Assembly: GCA_009746045.1 (NCBI GenBank)
Contig: RPFO01000138.1
Coordinates: 973,259-1,037,258 of the forward strand
From: Mesostigma viride
Taxonomy: Eukaryota; Streptophyta; Mesostigmatophyceae; Mesostigmatales; Mesostigmataceae
Reading direction: 5' to 3'
Length of the DNA stretch: 64,000 nt
Shown: positions 1 through 13,100 of the stretch, piece after piece
How the letters are laid out: each line of letters begins with the position of its first letter
Numbering within the stretch: the first letter of the stretch is position 1
Program-made: the position numbers and the translations under genes
Notes under the pieces: model-generated
Seen by the model: the letters and a program-made list of their open reading frames with translations, nothing else
Databases searched by the model: none
Told to the model about the DNA's origin: nothing

Positions 1-348
1 CTGGGCGACGACAGCGCATCAGCGGCTGCGAGGCCTACCCCCCCAGGGTGTTCCACGCTGCACGGCTACAGAGGATGGTGCACGCTAGCCTGCGCGGGAG
101 AACCATAAGCTAGGGATGGGCAATCAAGTGGCTAGCGATCACATGGGGGCGGGCTATGGCGGCCACAAGGCCAACTTCTGGCTGGGTAGCACCACACATG
201 CCATCCCCGCCCCCCTCATGCCACGTGCTATGGGAGCCATGCAGAGGCAGGAAGCAACTAAAAAGGAAGGGGGCAAACAACGCAGAAGAAAGGGGGCGGA
301 TAACCCAGAAGGAGGGGGGAGCAACAAAGAAGAGGAAGGCCAGCATAC

Positions 349-3072
349 CTCACCCCCCAGCAGCGCGCAGTCGGACTCCTGGCAGCCATCCACCATCCCC
401 TTGATAACCTGCAGGTACCCGCCAGGGAGGCACGCACGGTGCACGCACAGAGCATGGGTGTGGAAAGTGGGTCCACCCAGGCAGCCCAAACGCGCGACCG
501 CCAGCAGCCACAAAACATCAAGCAAGGCACTGGCTGCACATTGTGGCGTATGCTGAGGGGGAGAGAATATCGCATGTCACACGGCAGCAGCTCCACAGGT
601 GGTTGTCAACAAGCACCTGCAGGGTGGGGTTGCATGCCAGAGGCAGGCACACGGGCATATTGTGACCACACTAGGGGTAAGCTGGCCACACGTTGGGGTC
701 AAATTGATGATTGCAACTACGGTACGGTGGCTGCCCCCACCAATTCGGCCACGTCCACCACACCCACCATTCCTGCCTCGTCCACCCCTCCCTACCATTC
801 CTGCCATGTCCACCCACCCTACCATTTCTGCCACCTCCACCCCACCCTATCATTCCTGCCACGCCCATCGCCCCTACCATCTCTGCCACATCCACGTCAA
901 GCTTGGACGTGCCGTAGTAGTCGAGGAAGAAAAGGGGCTTGGCGCCCAGCGTGACGATGTCGTTCACGCTCATCGCCACCTGGCAGCACGGCGCGCACAC
1001 GGCCAGGCATGCGGCCAAGGCCACGCGAGGTAACACAAGGCAAGAGACGATGCACAGATATGATCACAGTTGGAAGATGAAGGAAAGATTGGGAACGGTG
1101 GTCCTGCTACCCCGCTGTACATGTAGCATTAGGTGGGGTATAGGGGTAGGTGGTCCTGCTACCCCGCTCTACATGTAGCATTAGGTGGGGTATAGGGAAA
1201 GGTGGTCCTGCTACCCCGCTGTACATGTAGCATTTGGTGGGGTATAGGGGTAGGTGGTCCTGCTACCCCGCTGTACATGTAGCATTTGGCCCCCTTCCCC
1301 CCTCCCCAAGGCTAGGCTGGGCCCCCTTGCACCCAAGGCAATGTGGTGGTGCAATTTCACGGAGAAAATTCAACCGCGGCACACTCACTGGCACCATTAC
1401 ACGACCCTCACAGCACGATAACAGCACACCCACGTGCCGCCCTGAAGGCAGCCCAGGACGCCATGCCAGCCACCTCCTTGCAGCCATGGAGGAACAGCAA
1501 AGCGCGCTGGGACCCACCTTCTGGCTGCCCCCCTGCCCTGCTGCGCGCTGGCATATACGACCCCCGGTGCAGCATGCACACGTACTGCCCACCCCGCATG
1601 AGTATGCTGCGTTCCAACGGGCTTGGCCGCACCAGAGCAAGAGCGGGGCGGTGATGTACTGCTTGATCCCACGCCTAGCCATGGCACATCTAGGGCACAT
1701 GTATGGCACATGCATGGCACATGCATTGCACATGTATTGAACATGTATTGCATGTATTGCACATGTATTGCATGTATTGCACATCTATTGCACATCTAAT
1801 GCACATCTATTGCGCATCTATTGCACATCTATTGCACATCTATTGCACATCTATTGCACATCTATTGCACATCTATTGCACATCTATTGCACATCTATTG
1901 CACATCTATTGCACATCTATTGCACATCTATTGCACATCTATTGCACATCTATTGCACATCTGTTGCACATTCAACAATCACAAGCCCAGCCAACAGTCA
2001 AGCATGCGAGGGAGTTCCAGTCCCGACATTTGAATGGGACGAAGACCTCCCACACATTCAGAGCGTCGGGATGGGGCCACGCCTCCCACCACCACGATCA
2101 GGGCTGGGTAGCCCTATTGCGACACATGGCACGCGCGGGGCCAACACTTGACAAGTGCCACCCCATCGGGGTCCAGTACCGGTTTGCAGCATTAAGGCAC
2201 GCTGCAAATTCCAAGGACATAGCGTGCGCAGGTTGCATTCACCCGCGGCTTGGCAGCGCACATCACAGAGGGTGCAGACAAGCCACATGCATGCATGCCG
2301 GGGTTGCAGTGACCATGCTTGGGAAATTACACATGTGACGTACAGGGATCTCCTTCAGTGTTGGCTACCAGGGTGTTCACGAAGACTTAATGCTGGCAGC
2401 AAGGATAGTCCCGCCAGGATCATGCCATGCATGGTCCGTACCAGGTCAATGCCGATGGTGTCGTGCTTGTTCATCTCAAAGGCAAGCTTCAACTTCGTGC
2501 CTACTCCATCGGTGCCCGCCACCAGATAATGGTCACCTGCAGACATTGTCAAAAGCCCCAGAGGCCACGATATTGCAGCAGCATTAACTGTGCATGCTCC
2601 TCGACGGCAATTGACCAGGCACGTCGTGATTATCAATTATACGACCGGCCGGGAGCTGATTCAACCAAAGCAATCACGGGCAGAAGGGATATGAAAAAAG
2701 GCATTAAACATTAAAATAAGATTTCCAAATTCCGAACATACCGAAGGGGAAAAGACCGCCAAAACCACCAATGCCTTTAACCATTTTCTGAATGCGCCGA
2801 ACGAGCTCTTCCCCGGCATCAATATCTACACCTGCGGCCTTGTACGTGAGACCATCATTGGAGGAAGCTTCACATTTCACTACTCGCAAATGCTTTTTCG
2901 CAAGACGCACATCTGTTCCCTTCGCAGATACTCCAGCGGGTGCCCATCGTGCTGGGCGAACTAGCCGGAGTTTCGAATTCGCTCTAGCGGCAATCCCAGC
3001 CTGACAGGTGCCAGGAACCGATGAACATGCAGGGTCAACAACAAAAGCGGTTGTACACGATAGGGACGCCAT
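349..3072 (-). CDS. PurM: Phosphoribosylformylglycinamidine cyclo-ligase (AIR synthetase), 5' four exons, partial
   Basis: PurM closes the imidazole ring in de novo purine synthesis (FGAM + ATP to AIR). Exons on the minus strand: 3072-2742, 2536-2442, 979-878 and 408-349, with donors GTATGT, GTACGG, GTAGGG and GTATGC and AG acceptors. Frames join without a break: 196 codons so far. Family motifs are in order: [13 protein letters not shown] and [10 protein letters not shown] (exon 1), [18 protein letters not shown] and HDTIGIDLV (exon 2), AMSVNDIV and [11 protein letters not shown] (exon 3), [14 protein letters not shown] (exon 4). The first ~70 residues from the chosen Met at 3072 are Ala/Ser/Arg-rich and acid-poor, like a plastid transit peptide. 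An upstream in-frame Met at 3222 is possible. The remaining exons lie left of the window. Exon joins are my inference from motif continuity; family identity is very secure. Confidence 0.93.
409..877 (-). repeat. PurM intron 3 with 27-28 bp minisatellite overlapping the splice donor
   Basis: Roughly five imperfect 27-28 bp units occupy 741-897 (plus-strand unit starts CATTCCTGCCACGTCCACCC). Read on the gene strand, each unit contains ATG-GTAGGG or a close variant. The last ~19 coding bases of PurM exon 3 and its GTAGGG donor are the outermost unit. The rest of the intron shows no gene. Confidence 0.7.
980..2441 (-). repeat. PurM intron 2 with two tandem arrays
   Basis: The 1.46-kb intron holds about four copies of a 52-bp unit (1097-1290, starting GGTGGTCCTGCTACCCCGCT) and a 12-bp array TTGCACATCTAT with ~16 clean copies (about 1768-1965), preceded by degraded TGGCACATG units from 1680. 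Apparent open frames here are array translations and not genes. Confidence 0.8.
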
Positions 3073-4175
3073 TAATAACCGCTGCAAACAGGCAGCCCGT
3101 TGTACTGGCACTGCGCCCTCTAGCAAACCCAACCCGTTTTCTTTCCGACCCTGTCGGCTTGTTGTGTCAGCCGCGGTGACGTCTCCCTTTTCGCCAGCGA
3201 CAGCGGCTAGCGTAATGGCCAAACGTGCATTATGTACAAGCGGAGAAAGCTTTTTGGCGCCAAGTGTGGACCAAATATCTGGCTTAGCCTGGGTTGTTGT
3301 GCCGCCTTGGACGCATCCGTGACCGCGGCCGGCGGCCGGCCACTCACCGACTCACGTCCTGGATTGGCTCACCATGACAATCGGCTCAGTCCTGCAAATG
3401 CCTGCATTTTTGCTATCAAGGTGGCCCCCAGGCCCCAGCCCCCAGTGTTTACCTTACTGTACAGTACTATATAGTATATGCTACTGTACAGTACTGTACT
3501 GTATACTCTCTGTGAGGATGGAGCGGGTGGCAGCATAAACTAGGGCAACCTGCTACCTTGCACGAAGCACCGTGCCATACAAAAGTACAAGTCACACTTA
3601 CAAAAAGAACCTAAAATTCTAAGCTCCTAATAAATGGGAAGGGTCATTGTTGCCTTACTGGGTATTTCCACATTCGGTCAGTTTTAATGTATGGGAGTAA
3701 GGGACGCGTTAAGCCGTGCAAAGCGAAACGAGCAGCGAGCTCGATGTTTATCACAACGGGCAAGTAGCACTCCCAACTGAAGGTGTAGATAATCACAACC
3801 GGTGCAGTTCACAATTGTTCCCGCTGCAAAACGGGTGCCCTCCGCTGTCAGTTTGCCTGGGCTTGAAAGGTTTAGTTCACTGGGGACGCCGCGATAGCGC
3901 TGTTCTCATACCACATTTTGTTGCGCGCAGGATGTGCCAAGATAGGGTCTTCAAGAATCAGTGCTAGCTACCCGTGTCTGTGCATCCGGAATTTCTATGT
4001 GCATCCGGTTTGCTTGGAAGCAAGGTGAAGGATTGCGGCGAACTTAGCCCCACAGCGCTCCCGACAGAGACACCGGCAGCGCGGAACTTGGTACTTCAAG
4101 TCGTCTGCCGAGCAATCGTGTCAACAAGACAAAAACATTGAGCTTCAACCGATTCCAGCAACACTCTAGTCGAAA
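3073..4175. promoter_or_regulatory. Bidirectional intergenic region between PurM and RPB9
   Basis: About 1.1 kb separates the two divergent start codons, so both promoters must lie here or in upstream exons. It contains a palindrome-rich tract at 3456-3511 built from ACTGTACAGT and TATATAGTATA, and a CCGGCGGCCGGCC stretch at 3328-3340. No confident TATA box or transcription start can be assigned. An 83-codon open frame at 3716-3967 is not recognisable. Confidence 0.5.
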
Positions 4176-7100
4176 ATGAGTACTATGCGATTTTGCCGTG
4201 AATGGTACGTGCGTCTATCGTGTGTGGATATGCCTGTAGTTTGCGAACAGAGTTTTTCATATGACTGTTTTGCTTATCGCTGATTTAAACCCCGTGACGG
4301 CGCGCTTTTTTCCCTTCTTGTCCACCTCTTGGCAGCAACAACATACTTTATCCAAAGGAAGATCGAGAGCAAAAGATTCTGCTGTTTGCGTGCCGGAACT
4401 GTGACCACCAGGTAAGTCTTCCACTGCTGAGTTTTTCGTAGTGTTCTCTACGGGATGGTTCATGGCCGCAGCTTATACGCATCACTGGGGTGCTGCTCAC
4501 CCCCATAGTGGCTGCCCCTCTCTTCTGTGATGCCTGGACAATTACCATGGGTCCTGCTGATGCGGTGAAGGGTGGGGTGAAGGATTGTTGGCCCACGCAC
4601 AGTCCCACGTATGCGTACAGGGGGTAATGGAGCCCACCATGCTCCTCAGCCATTGCCAGTGAGGGAGGTGACTAAGAAAACAACCAATTGGTGCCCGGCA
4701 TGCCATCTGCCTGATGTAACGGCCATGCCGCCACGGCCCTTTGTTCCTCTTGCCGCCACGGCCAGTGGAGGCAGGCATGTGTGCACTTTTGCGGGCGGGC
4801 GTATGTATGCTCGCACCAGGTATCCGCTGTCATCATGTGCTGTACGTTGCTGTCGGCGCCAGCCCCTTGGATGGCCGTACTATCATCCCCTTCTACTGGT
4901 GTGCAAGTGACCTCACCTGCGGCTCCATGTACCTGCCACCCTATGATGCCCTTCTTCTCTTTTCTAAAATCTGAGCAGGAACGTGCGAACAGCAACTGCA
5001 TCTACCGAAACGTCGTCTTCCACTCAGAGGAGTGAGTCCTGTCAGTCGGATTACCTGAACGAGATCATCTCAGCAACTTGTGGAGAATATGGGGAAACGA
5101 ATGTGCTGCGCCCTGCCACGCTGCGCCTTCCACGCTGCGCCCTGCCACGCTGTGCCCTGGGGCCCAACCCATTATTCTTACTGCACACTGCTTCTTCGTG
5201 CTCGCCTCTTTTATTGCACGCCTCTCTTACTGCACGCCGTGCTGGCCAACCGATGGCATCGTGCTCGCGTCACCGTGCCATGTTTAGGTGGTTCTCCGCC
5301 CCATTTTCACCAAGCGCTTGTGGGCCAAGTTCTATCATGCGCCCGTGGCCGGCGTAGCGGTTGCCCGGTCCTACCCATCTGAAAGCATGCGGTGTGTGCC
5401 ACGCATGCGCCATGAATCAGCTGTCTGCAGCCTCTGTTTTTGCGCTGTGTGCAGGTGGCATAGATAGATGCACGCCAAGGATTGTACATGGTGCTGTGAT
5501 GTATGTGAAGGTATATTAAAAGGTATATTGTACATGGTACTGTGATATATGTGAAGGTATATTATAAGGTATATTATACATGGTACTGTGATGTATGTGA
5601 AGGTATATTATAAGGTATACTGTTCATGGTACTGTAATGTATGTGAAGGTATATTAAAAGGTATATTGTACATGGTACTGTGATATATGTGAAGGTATAT
5701 TATACGGTATATTGTACATGGTACTGTAATGTATGTGAAGGTATATTATAAGGTATATTGTATATGGTACTGTAATCTATGTGAAGGTATATTATAAGGT
5801 ATTTTGTACATGGTACTGTAATGTATGTGAAGGTATACCGCTGGTGCATGTTCACAGCGGTCAGGCGGTGTCCCATAACCGAGGGGACACACGGCCGCGC
5901 TCAAGGCACACACACACACACACACACACACGCTCAAGGCACACATGCACACACTCAAGGCGCACACACACACGCTCAAGGCACACACACACACACACGC
6001 ACACACATGCTCAAGGCACACACACACACACACAATGCTCAAGGCACACACAGTGAACGAGTAGTTCCCTTTGCTCTGGGCACACATGCTTGCGGCGGCG
6101 ATTGGCCCTCCCCCCAGAGGTTGCTCTCCCTCAAAATGCCGCTGGCCAAACTCATGTGCGTGCTTCATTGTACACATGGCGTCGCAGACGCGTCGCATCA
6201 TCAACCATCGCCGTCACCAGTTACGGGCGATGGCTCATTCATCACCCCTCTCGCTTCCCCTCCCTCCCCCCCCCCCCGCCAAATACCCTGTCCCCGCTTG
6301 CATGCGTGCGTGCTTGCGTGGCGGCACCAGCGAGCGCACTCAGGTGCTGCAGGACGTGAGCTCCGACCCCACGCTACCTCGCACGAAGGACGTGCGCTGC
6401 GCCAAGTGCGGGCACCGAGAGGCCGTCTTCTTCCAGGTGAGGGGGGGGGGGGGGAAGACCCGGGAGGGGGGGGGGGGCGGTGGCAAGTCCATGGGTGAGG
6501 GGGGGGGTAGGGATGCGGGTGAGGTTAGGGACGGGTATAGGGGGAGGGGCGGTCTTGGGGGAGGGGAGCCTGGGCGGCGTGAGGGTGGTGACAGGCCACT
6601 GAGATAGGAGTGTGCTTGCAGGGGCCGTCATCGGTAGCCAGCAATCAGGGGCAATTATAGGCCATCATCGGTAGCCAGCAATCAGGGGCAATCATAGGCC
6701 ATCATGGATAGCCAGCAATCAGGGGCAATCATAGGCCATCATCGGTAGCCAGCAATCAGGGGCAATCATAGGCCATCATGGATAGCCAGCAATCAGGGGC
6801 AATCATAGGCCATCATGGGTAGCCAGCAATCAGGGGCAATCATAGGCCATCATCGGTAGCCAGCAATCAGAGGCAATCATAGGCCATCATCGGTAGCCAG
6901 CAATCAGGGGCAATCATAGGCCATCATCGGTAGCCAGCAATCAGAGGCAATCATAGGCCATCATGCATAGCCAGCAATCAGGGGCAATCATAGGCCATCA
7001 TGGGTAGCCAGCAATCAGGGGCAATCATAGGCCATCATGGGTAGCCAGCAATCAGAGGCAATCATAGGCCATCATGGATAGCCAGCAATCAGGGGCAATC

Positions 7101-10100
7101 ATAGGCCATCATGGGTAGCCAGCAAGCAGGGGCAATCATAGGCCATCATCGGTAGCCAGCAATCAGGGGCAATCATAGGCCATCATGGGTAGCCAGCAAT
7201 CAGGGGCAATCATAGGCCATCATCGGTAGCCAGCAATCAGAGGCAATCATAGGCCATCATGGATAGCCAGCAATCAGGGGCAATCATAGGCCATCATGGG
7301 TAGCCAGCAATCAGGGGCAATCATAGGCCATCATCGGTAGCCAGCAATCAGGGGCAATCATAGGCCATCATGGATAGCCAGCAATCAGGGGCAATCATAG
7401 GCCATCATGGGTAGCCAGCAATCAGGGGCAATCATAGGCCATCATGGGTAGCCAGCAATCAGGGGCAATCATAGGCCATCATGTATAGCCAGCAATCAGG
7501 GGCAATCATAGGCCATCATGGGTAGCCAGCAATCAGGGGCAATCATAGGCCATCATCGGTAGCCAGCAATCAGGGGCAATCATAGGCCATCATCGGTAGC
7601 CAGCAATCAGAGGCAATCATAGGCCATCATGGATAGCCAGCAATCAGGGGCAATCATAGGCCATCATGGGTAGCCAGCAATCAGGGGCAATCATAGGCCA
7701 TCATCGGTAGCCAGCAATCAGGGGCAATCATAGGCCATCATGGATAGCCAGCAATCAGGGGCAATCATAGGCCATCATCGGTAGCCAGCAATCAGGGGCA
7801 ATCATAGGCCATCATGGGTAGCCAGCAATCAGGGGCAATCATAGGCCATCATGTATAGCCAGCAATCAGGGGCAATCATAGGCCATCATGGGTAGCCAGC
7901 AATCAGGGGCAATCATAGGCCATCATGGGTAGCCAGCAATCAGGGGCAATCATAGGCCATCATGGGTAGCCAGCAATCAGGGGCAATCATAGGCCATCAT
8001 CGGTAGCCAGCAATCAGGGGCAATCATAGGCCATCATGGGTAGCCAGCAATCAGGGGCAATCATAGGCCATCATGGGTAGCCGGCAATCAGGGGCAATCA
8101 TAGGCCATCATGGATAGCCAGCAATCAGGGGCAATCATAGGCCATCATGGGTAGCCAGCAATCAGGGGCAATCATAGGCCATCATGGATAGCCAGCAATC
8201 AGGGGCAATCATAGGCCATCATGGGTAGCCAGCAATCAGGGGCAATCATAGGCCATCATGGATAGCCAGCAATCAGGGGCAATCATAGGCCATCATGGAT
8301 AGCCAGCAATCAGGGGCAATCATAGGCCATCATGGGTAGCCAGCAATCAGGGGCAATCATAGGCCATCATGGATAGCCAGCAATCAGGGGCACTCATAGG
8401 CCATCATCGGTAGCCAGCAATCAGAGGCAATCATAGGCCATCATGGATAGCCAGCAATCAGGGGCAATCATAGGCCATCATGGGTAGCCAGCAATCAGGG
8501 GCAATCATAGGCCATCATCGGTAGCCAGCAATCAGGGGCAATCATAGGCCATCATGGATAGCCAGCAATCAGGGGCAATCATAGGCCATCATCGGTAGCC
8601 AGCAATCAGGGGCAATCATAGGCCATCATGGGTAGCCAGCAATCAGGGGCAATCATAGGCCATCATGTATAGCCAGCAATCAGGGGCAATCATAGGCCAT
8701 CATGGGTAGCCAGCAATCAGGGGCAATCATAGGCCATCATGGGTAGCCAGCAATCAGGGGCGATCATAGGCCATCATGGGTAGCCAGCAATCAGGGGCAA
8801 TCATAGGCCATCATCGGTAGCCAGCAATCAGGGGCAATCATAGGCCATCATGGGTAGCCAGCAATCAGGGGCAATCATAGGCCATCATGGGTAGCCGGCA
8901 ATCAGGGGCAATCATAGGCCATCATGGATAGCCAGCAATCAGGGGCAATCATAGGCCATCATGGGTAGCCAGCAATCAGGGGCAATCATAGGCCATCATG
9001 GATAGCCAGCAATCAGGGGCAATCATAGGCCATCATGGGTAGCCAGCAATCAGGGGCAATCATAGGCCATCATGGATAGCCAGCAATCAGGGGCAATCAT
9101 AGGCCATCATGGATAGCCAGCAATCAGGGGCAATCATAGGCCATCATCGGTAGCCAGCAATCAGGGGCAATCATAGGCCATCATGGGTAGCCAGCAATCA
9201 GGGGCAATCATAGGCCATCATGGGTAGCCAGCAATCAGGGGCAATCATAGGCCATCATGGGTAGCCAGCAATCAGGGGCAATCATAGGCCATCATCGGTA
9301 GCCAGCAATCAGGGGCAATCATAGGCCATCATGTATAGCCAGCAATCAGGGGCAATCATAGGCCATCATGGGTAGCCAGCAATCAGGGGCAATCATAGGC
9401 CATCATGGGTAGCCAGCAATCAGGGGCAATCATAGGCCATCATGGATAGCCAGCAATCAGGGGCAATCATAGGCCATCATGGGTAGCCAGCAATCAGGGG
9501 CAATCATAGGCCATCATCGGTAGCCAGCAATCAGGGGCAATCATAGGCCATCATGGGTAGCCAGCAATCAGGGGCAATCATAGGCCATCATCGGTAGCCG
9601 GCAGTCAGGGGCAATCATAGGCCATCATGGGTAGCCGGCAATCAGAGGCAATCATAGGCCATCATCGGTAGCCAGCAATCAGGGGCAATCTCATAGGCCA
9701 TCATCGGTAGCCAGCAAGCAGGGGCACTCATAGGCCATCATCGTTAGCCAGCAATCAAGGGCAATCATAGGCTATCATGGGTAGCCAGCAAGCGGGGGCA
9801 ATCACGGGTAGCCAGGTGCTGGGAGTGCAGGTGGAGGTTCCTGGCCCGTGGTCAGGGTGTGCATACCAAGCCATACGACTGCGGTCAGGCCATCATCGGT
9901 AGCCAGCAATCAGGGGCAATCATAGGCCATCATGTATAGCCAGCAATCAGGGGCAATCATAGGCCATCATGGGTAGCCAGCAATCAGGGGCAATCATAGG
10001 CCATCATGGGTAGCCAGCAATCAGGGGCAATCATAGGCCATCATGGATAGCCAGCAATCAGGGGCAATCATAGGCCATCATGGGTAGCCGGCAATCAGAG

Positions 10101-13100
10101 GCAATCATAGGCCATCATCGGTAGCCAGCAATCAGGGGCAATCTCATAGGCCATCATCGGTAGCCAGCAAGCAGGGGCACTCATAGGCCATCATCGTTAG
10201 CCAGCAATCAGGGGCAATCATAGGCCATCATGGGTAGCCGGCAATCAGGGGCAATCATAGGCCATCATGGATAGCCAGCAATCAGGGGCAATCATAGGCC
10301 ATCATGGGTAGCCAGCAATCAGGGGCAATCATAGGCCATCATGGATAGCCAGCAATCAGGGGCAATCATAGGCCATCATGGGTAGCCAGCAATCAGGGGC
10401 AATCATAGGCCATCATGGATAGCCAGCAATCAGGGGCAATCATAGGCCATCATGGGTAGCCAGCAATCAGGGGCAATCATAGGCCATCATCGGTAGCCAG
10501 CAATCAGGGGCAATCATAGGCCATCATGGGTAGCCAGCAATCAGGGGCAATCATAGGCCATCATCGGTAGCCGGCAGTCAGGGGCAATCATAGGCCATCA
10601 TGGGTAGCCGGCAATCAGAGGCAATCATAGGCCATCATCGGTAGCCAGCAATCAGGGGCAATCTCATAGGCCATCATCGGTAGCCAGCAAGCAGGGGCAA
10701 TCATAGGCCATCATCGGTAGCCAGCAATCAGGGGCAATCATAGGCCATCATGGATAGCCAGCAATCAGGGGCAATCATAGGCCATCATCGGTAGCCAGCA
10801 ATCAGGGGCAATCATAGGCCATCATGGGTAGCCAGCAATCAGGGGCAATCATAGGCCATCATGTATAGCCAGCAATCAGGGGCAATCATAGGCCATCATG
10901 GGTAGCCAGCAATCAGGGGCAATCATAGGCCATCATGGGTAGCCAGCAATCAGGGGCAATCATAGGCCATCATGGGTAGCCAGCAATCAGGGGCAATCAT
11001 AGGCCATCATCGGTAGCCAGCAATCAGGGGCAATCATAGGCCATCATGGGTAGCCAGCAATCAGGGGCAATCATAGGCCATCATGGGTAGCCGGCAATCA
11101 GGGGCAATCATAGGCCATCATGGATAGCCAGCAATCAGGGGCAATCATAGGCCATCATGGGTAGCCAGCAATCAGGGGCAATCATAGGCCATCATGGATA
11201 GCCAGCAATCAGGGGCAATCATAGGCCATCATGGGTAGCCAGCAATCAGGGGCAATCATAGGCCATCATGGATAGCCAGCAATCAGGGGCAATCATAGGC
11301 CATCATGGATAGCCAGCAATCAGGGGCAATCATAGGCCATCATGGGTAGCCAGCAATCAGGGGCAATCATAGGCCATCATGGATAGCCAGCAATCAGGGG
11401 CACTCATAGGCCATCATCGGTAGCCAGCAATCAGAGGCAATCATAGGCCATCATGGATAGCCAGCAATCAGGGGCAATCATAGGCCATCATGGGTAGCCA
11501 GCAATCAGGGGCAATCATAGGCCATCATCGGTAGCCAGCAATCAGGGGCAATCATAGGCCATCATGGATAGCCAGCAATCAGGGGCAATCATAGGCCATC
11601 ATCGGTAGCCAGCAATCAGGGGCAATCATAGGCCATCATGGGTAGCCAGCAATCAGGGGCAATCATAGGCCATCATGTATAGCCAGCAATCAGGGGCAAT
11701 CATAGGCCATCATGGGTAGCCAGCAATCAGGGGCAATCATAGGCCATCATGGGTAGCCAGCAATCAGGGGCGATCATAGGCCATCATGGGTAGCCAGCAA
11801 TCAGGGGCAATCATAGGCCATCATCGGTAGCCAGCAATCAGGGGCAATCATAGGCCATCATGGGTAGCCAGCAATCAGGGGCAATCATAGGCCATCATGG
11901 GTAGCCGGCAATCAGGGGCAATCATAGGCCATCATGGATAGCCAGCAATCAGGGGCAATCATAGGCCATCATGGGTAGCCAGCAATCAGGGGCAATCATA
12001 GGCCATCATGGATAGCCAGCAATCAGGGGCAATCATAGGCCATCATGGGTAGCCAGCAATCAGGGGCAATCATAGGCCATCATGGATAGCCAGCAATCAG
12101 GGGCAATCATAGGCCATCATGGATAGCCAGCAATCAGGGGCAATCATAGGCCATCATCGGTAGCCAGCAATCAGGGGCAATCATAGGCCATCATGGGTAG
12201 CCAGCAATCAGGGGCAATCATAGGCCATCATGGGTAGCCAGCAATCAGGGGCAATCATAGGCCATCATGGGTAGCCAGCAATCAGGGGCAATCATAGGCC
12301 ATCATCGGTAGCCAGCAATCAGGGGCAATCATAGGCCATCATGTATAGCCAGCAATCAGGGGCAATCATAGGCCATCATGGGTAGCCAGCAATCAGGGGC
12401 AATCATAGGCCATCATGGGTAGCCAGCAATCAGGGGCAATCATAGGCCATCATGGATAGCCAGCAATCAGGGGCAATCATAGGCCATCATGGGTAGCCAG
12501 CAATCAGGGGCAATCATAGGCCATCATCGGTAGCCAGCAATCAGGGGCAATCATAGGCCATCATGGGTAGCCAGCAATCAGGGGCAATCATAGGCCATCA
12601 TCGGTAGCCGGCAGTCAGGGGCAATCATAGGCCATCATGGGTAGCCGGCAATCAGAGGCAATCATAGGCCATCATCGGTAGCCAGCAATCAGGGGCAATC
12701 TCATAGGCCATCATCGGTAGCCAGCAAGCAGGGGCACTCATAGGCCATCATCGTTAGCCAGCAATCAAGGGCAATCATAGGCTATCATGGGTAGCCAGCA
12801 AGCGGGGGCAATCACGGGTAGCCAGGTGCTGGGAGTGCAGGTGGAGGTTCCTGGCCCGTGGTCAGGGTGTGCATACCAAGCCATACGACTGCGGTCCTGG
12901 CGCAAATGGTTCATTAAGGCAGCACGGCAGGGGAAGTAATGAATTATGGTGCGGCCTGAGTTGTTGCCGCACTCATAGCAGGGGTTGCAACCTTGTGGGG
13001 GGTTTTGGCGTGAAGACCTTGCAAGGGGTCAGGTGGGCCTTGCAGCTAAGTGGGTAGATGGACTGCCTGCTTGTCCCATCCAGCCACTGGGGCATCGCGC

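Noticed and set aside
1-348. Next PurM exon at the left edge
   Set aside because: I looked for the TAEMPGFY-type block on the minus strand and did not find it; it must lie outside the window.
1703-2338. Frames with repeated [11 protein letters not shown]
   Set aside because: Translation of the 12-bp TTGCACATCTAT array in a PurM intron.
3716-3967. 83-codon open frame between PurM and RPB9
   Set aside because: No motif, no neighbour support, and it lies in the shared promoter region.
5821-6204. His/Thr- or Cys/Val-rich open frames over the CA repeat
   Set aside because: Pure translation of a microsatellite inside RPB9 intron 3.
6625-12820. The regular 37-bp units look at first like a CRISPR array
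   Set aside because: Units abut with no unique spacers, the setting is a eukaryotic intron, and no cas genes are present; it is a satellite.
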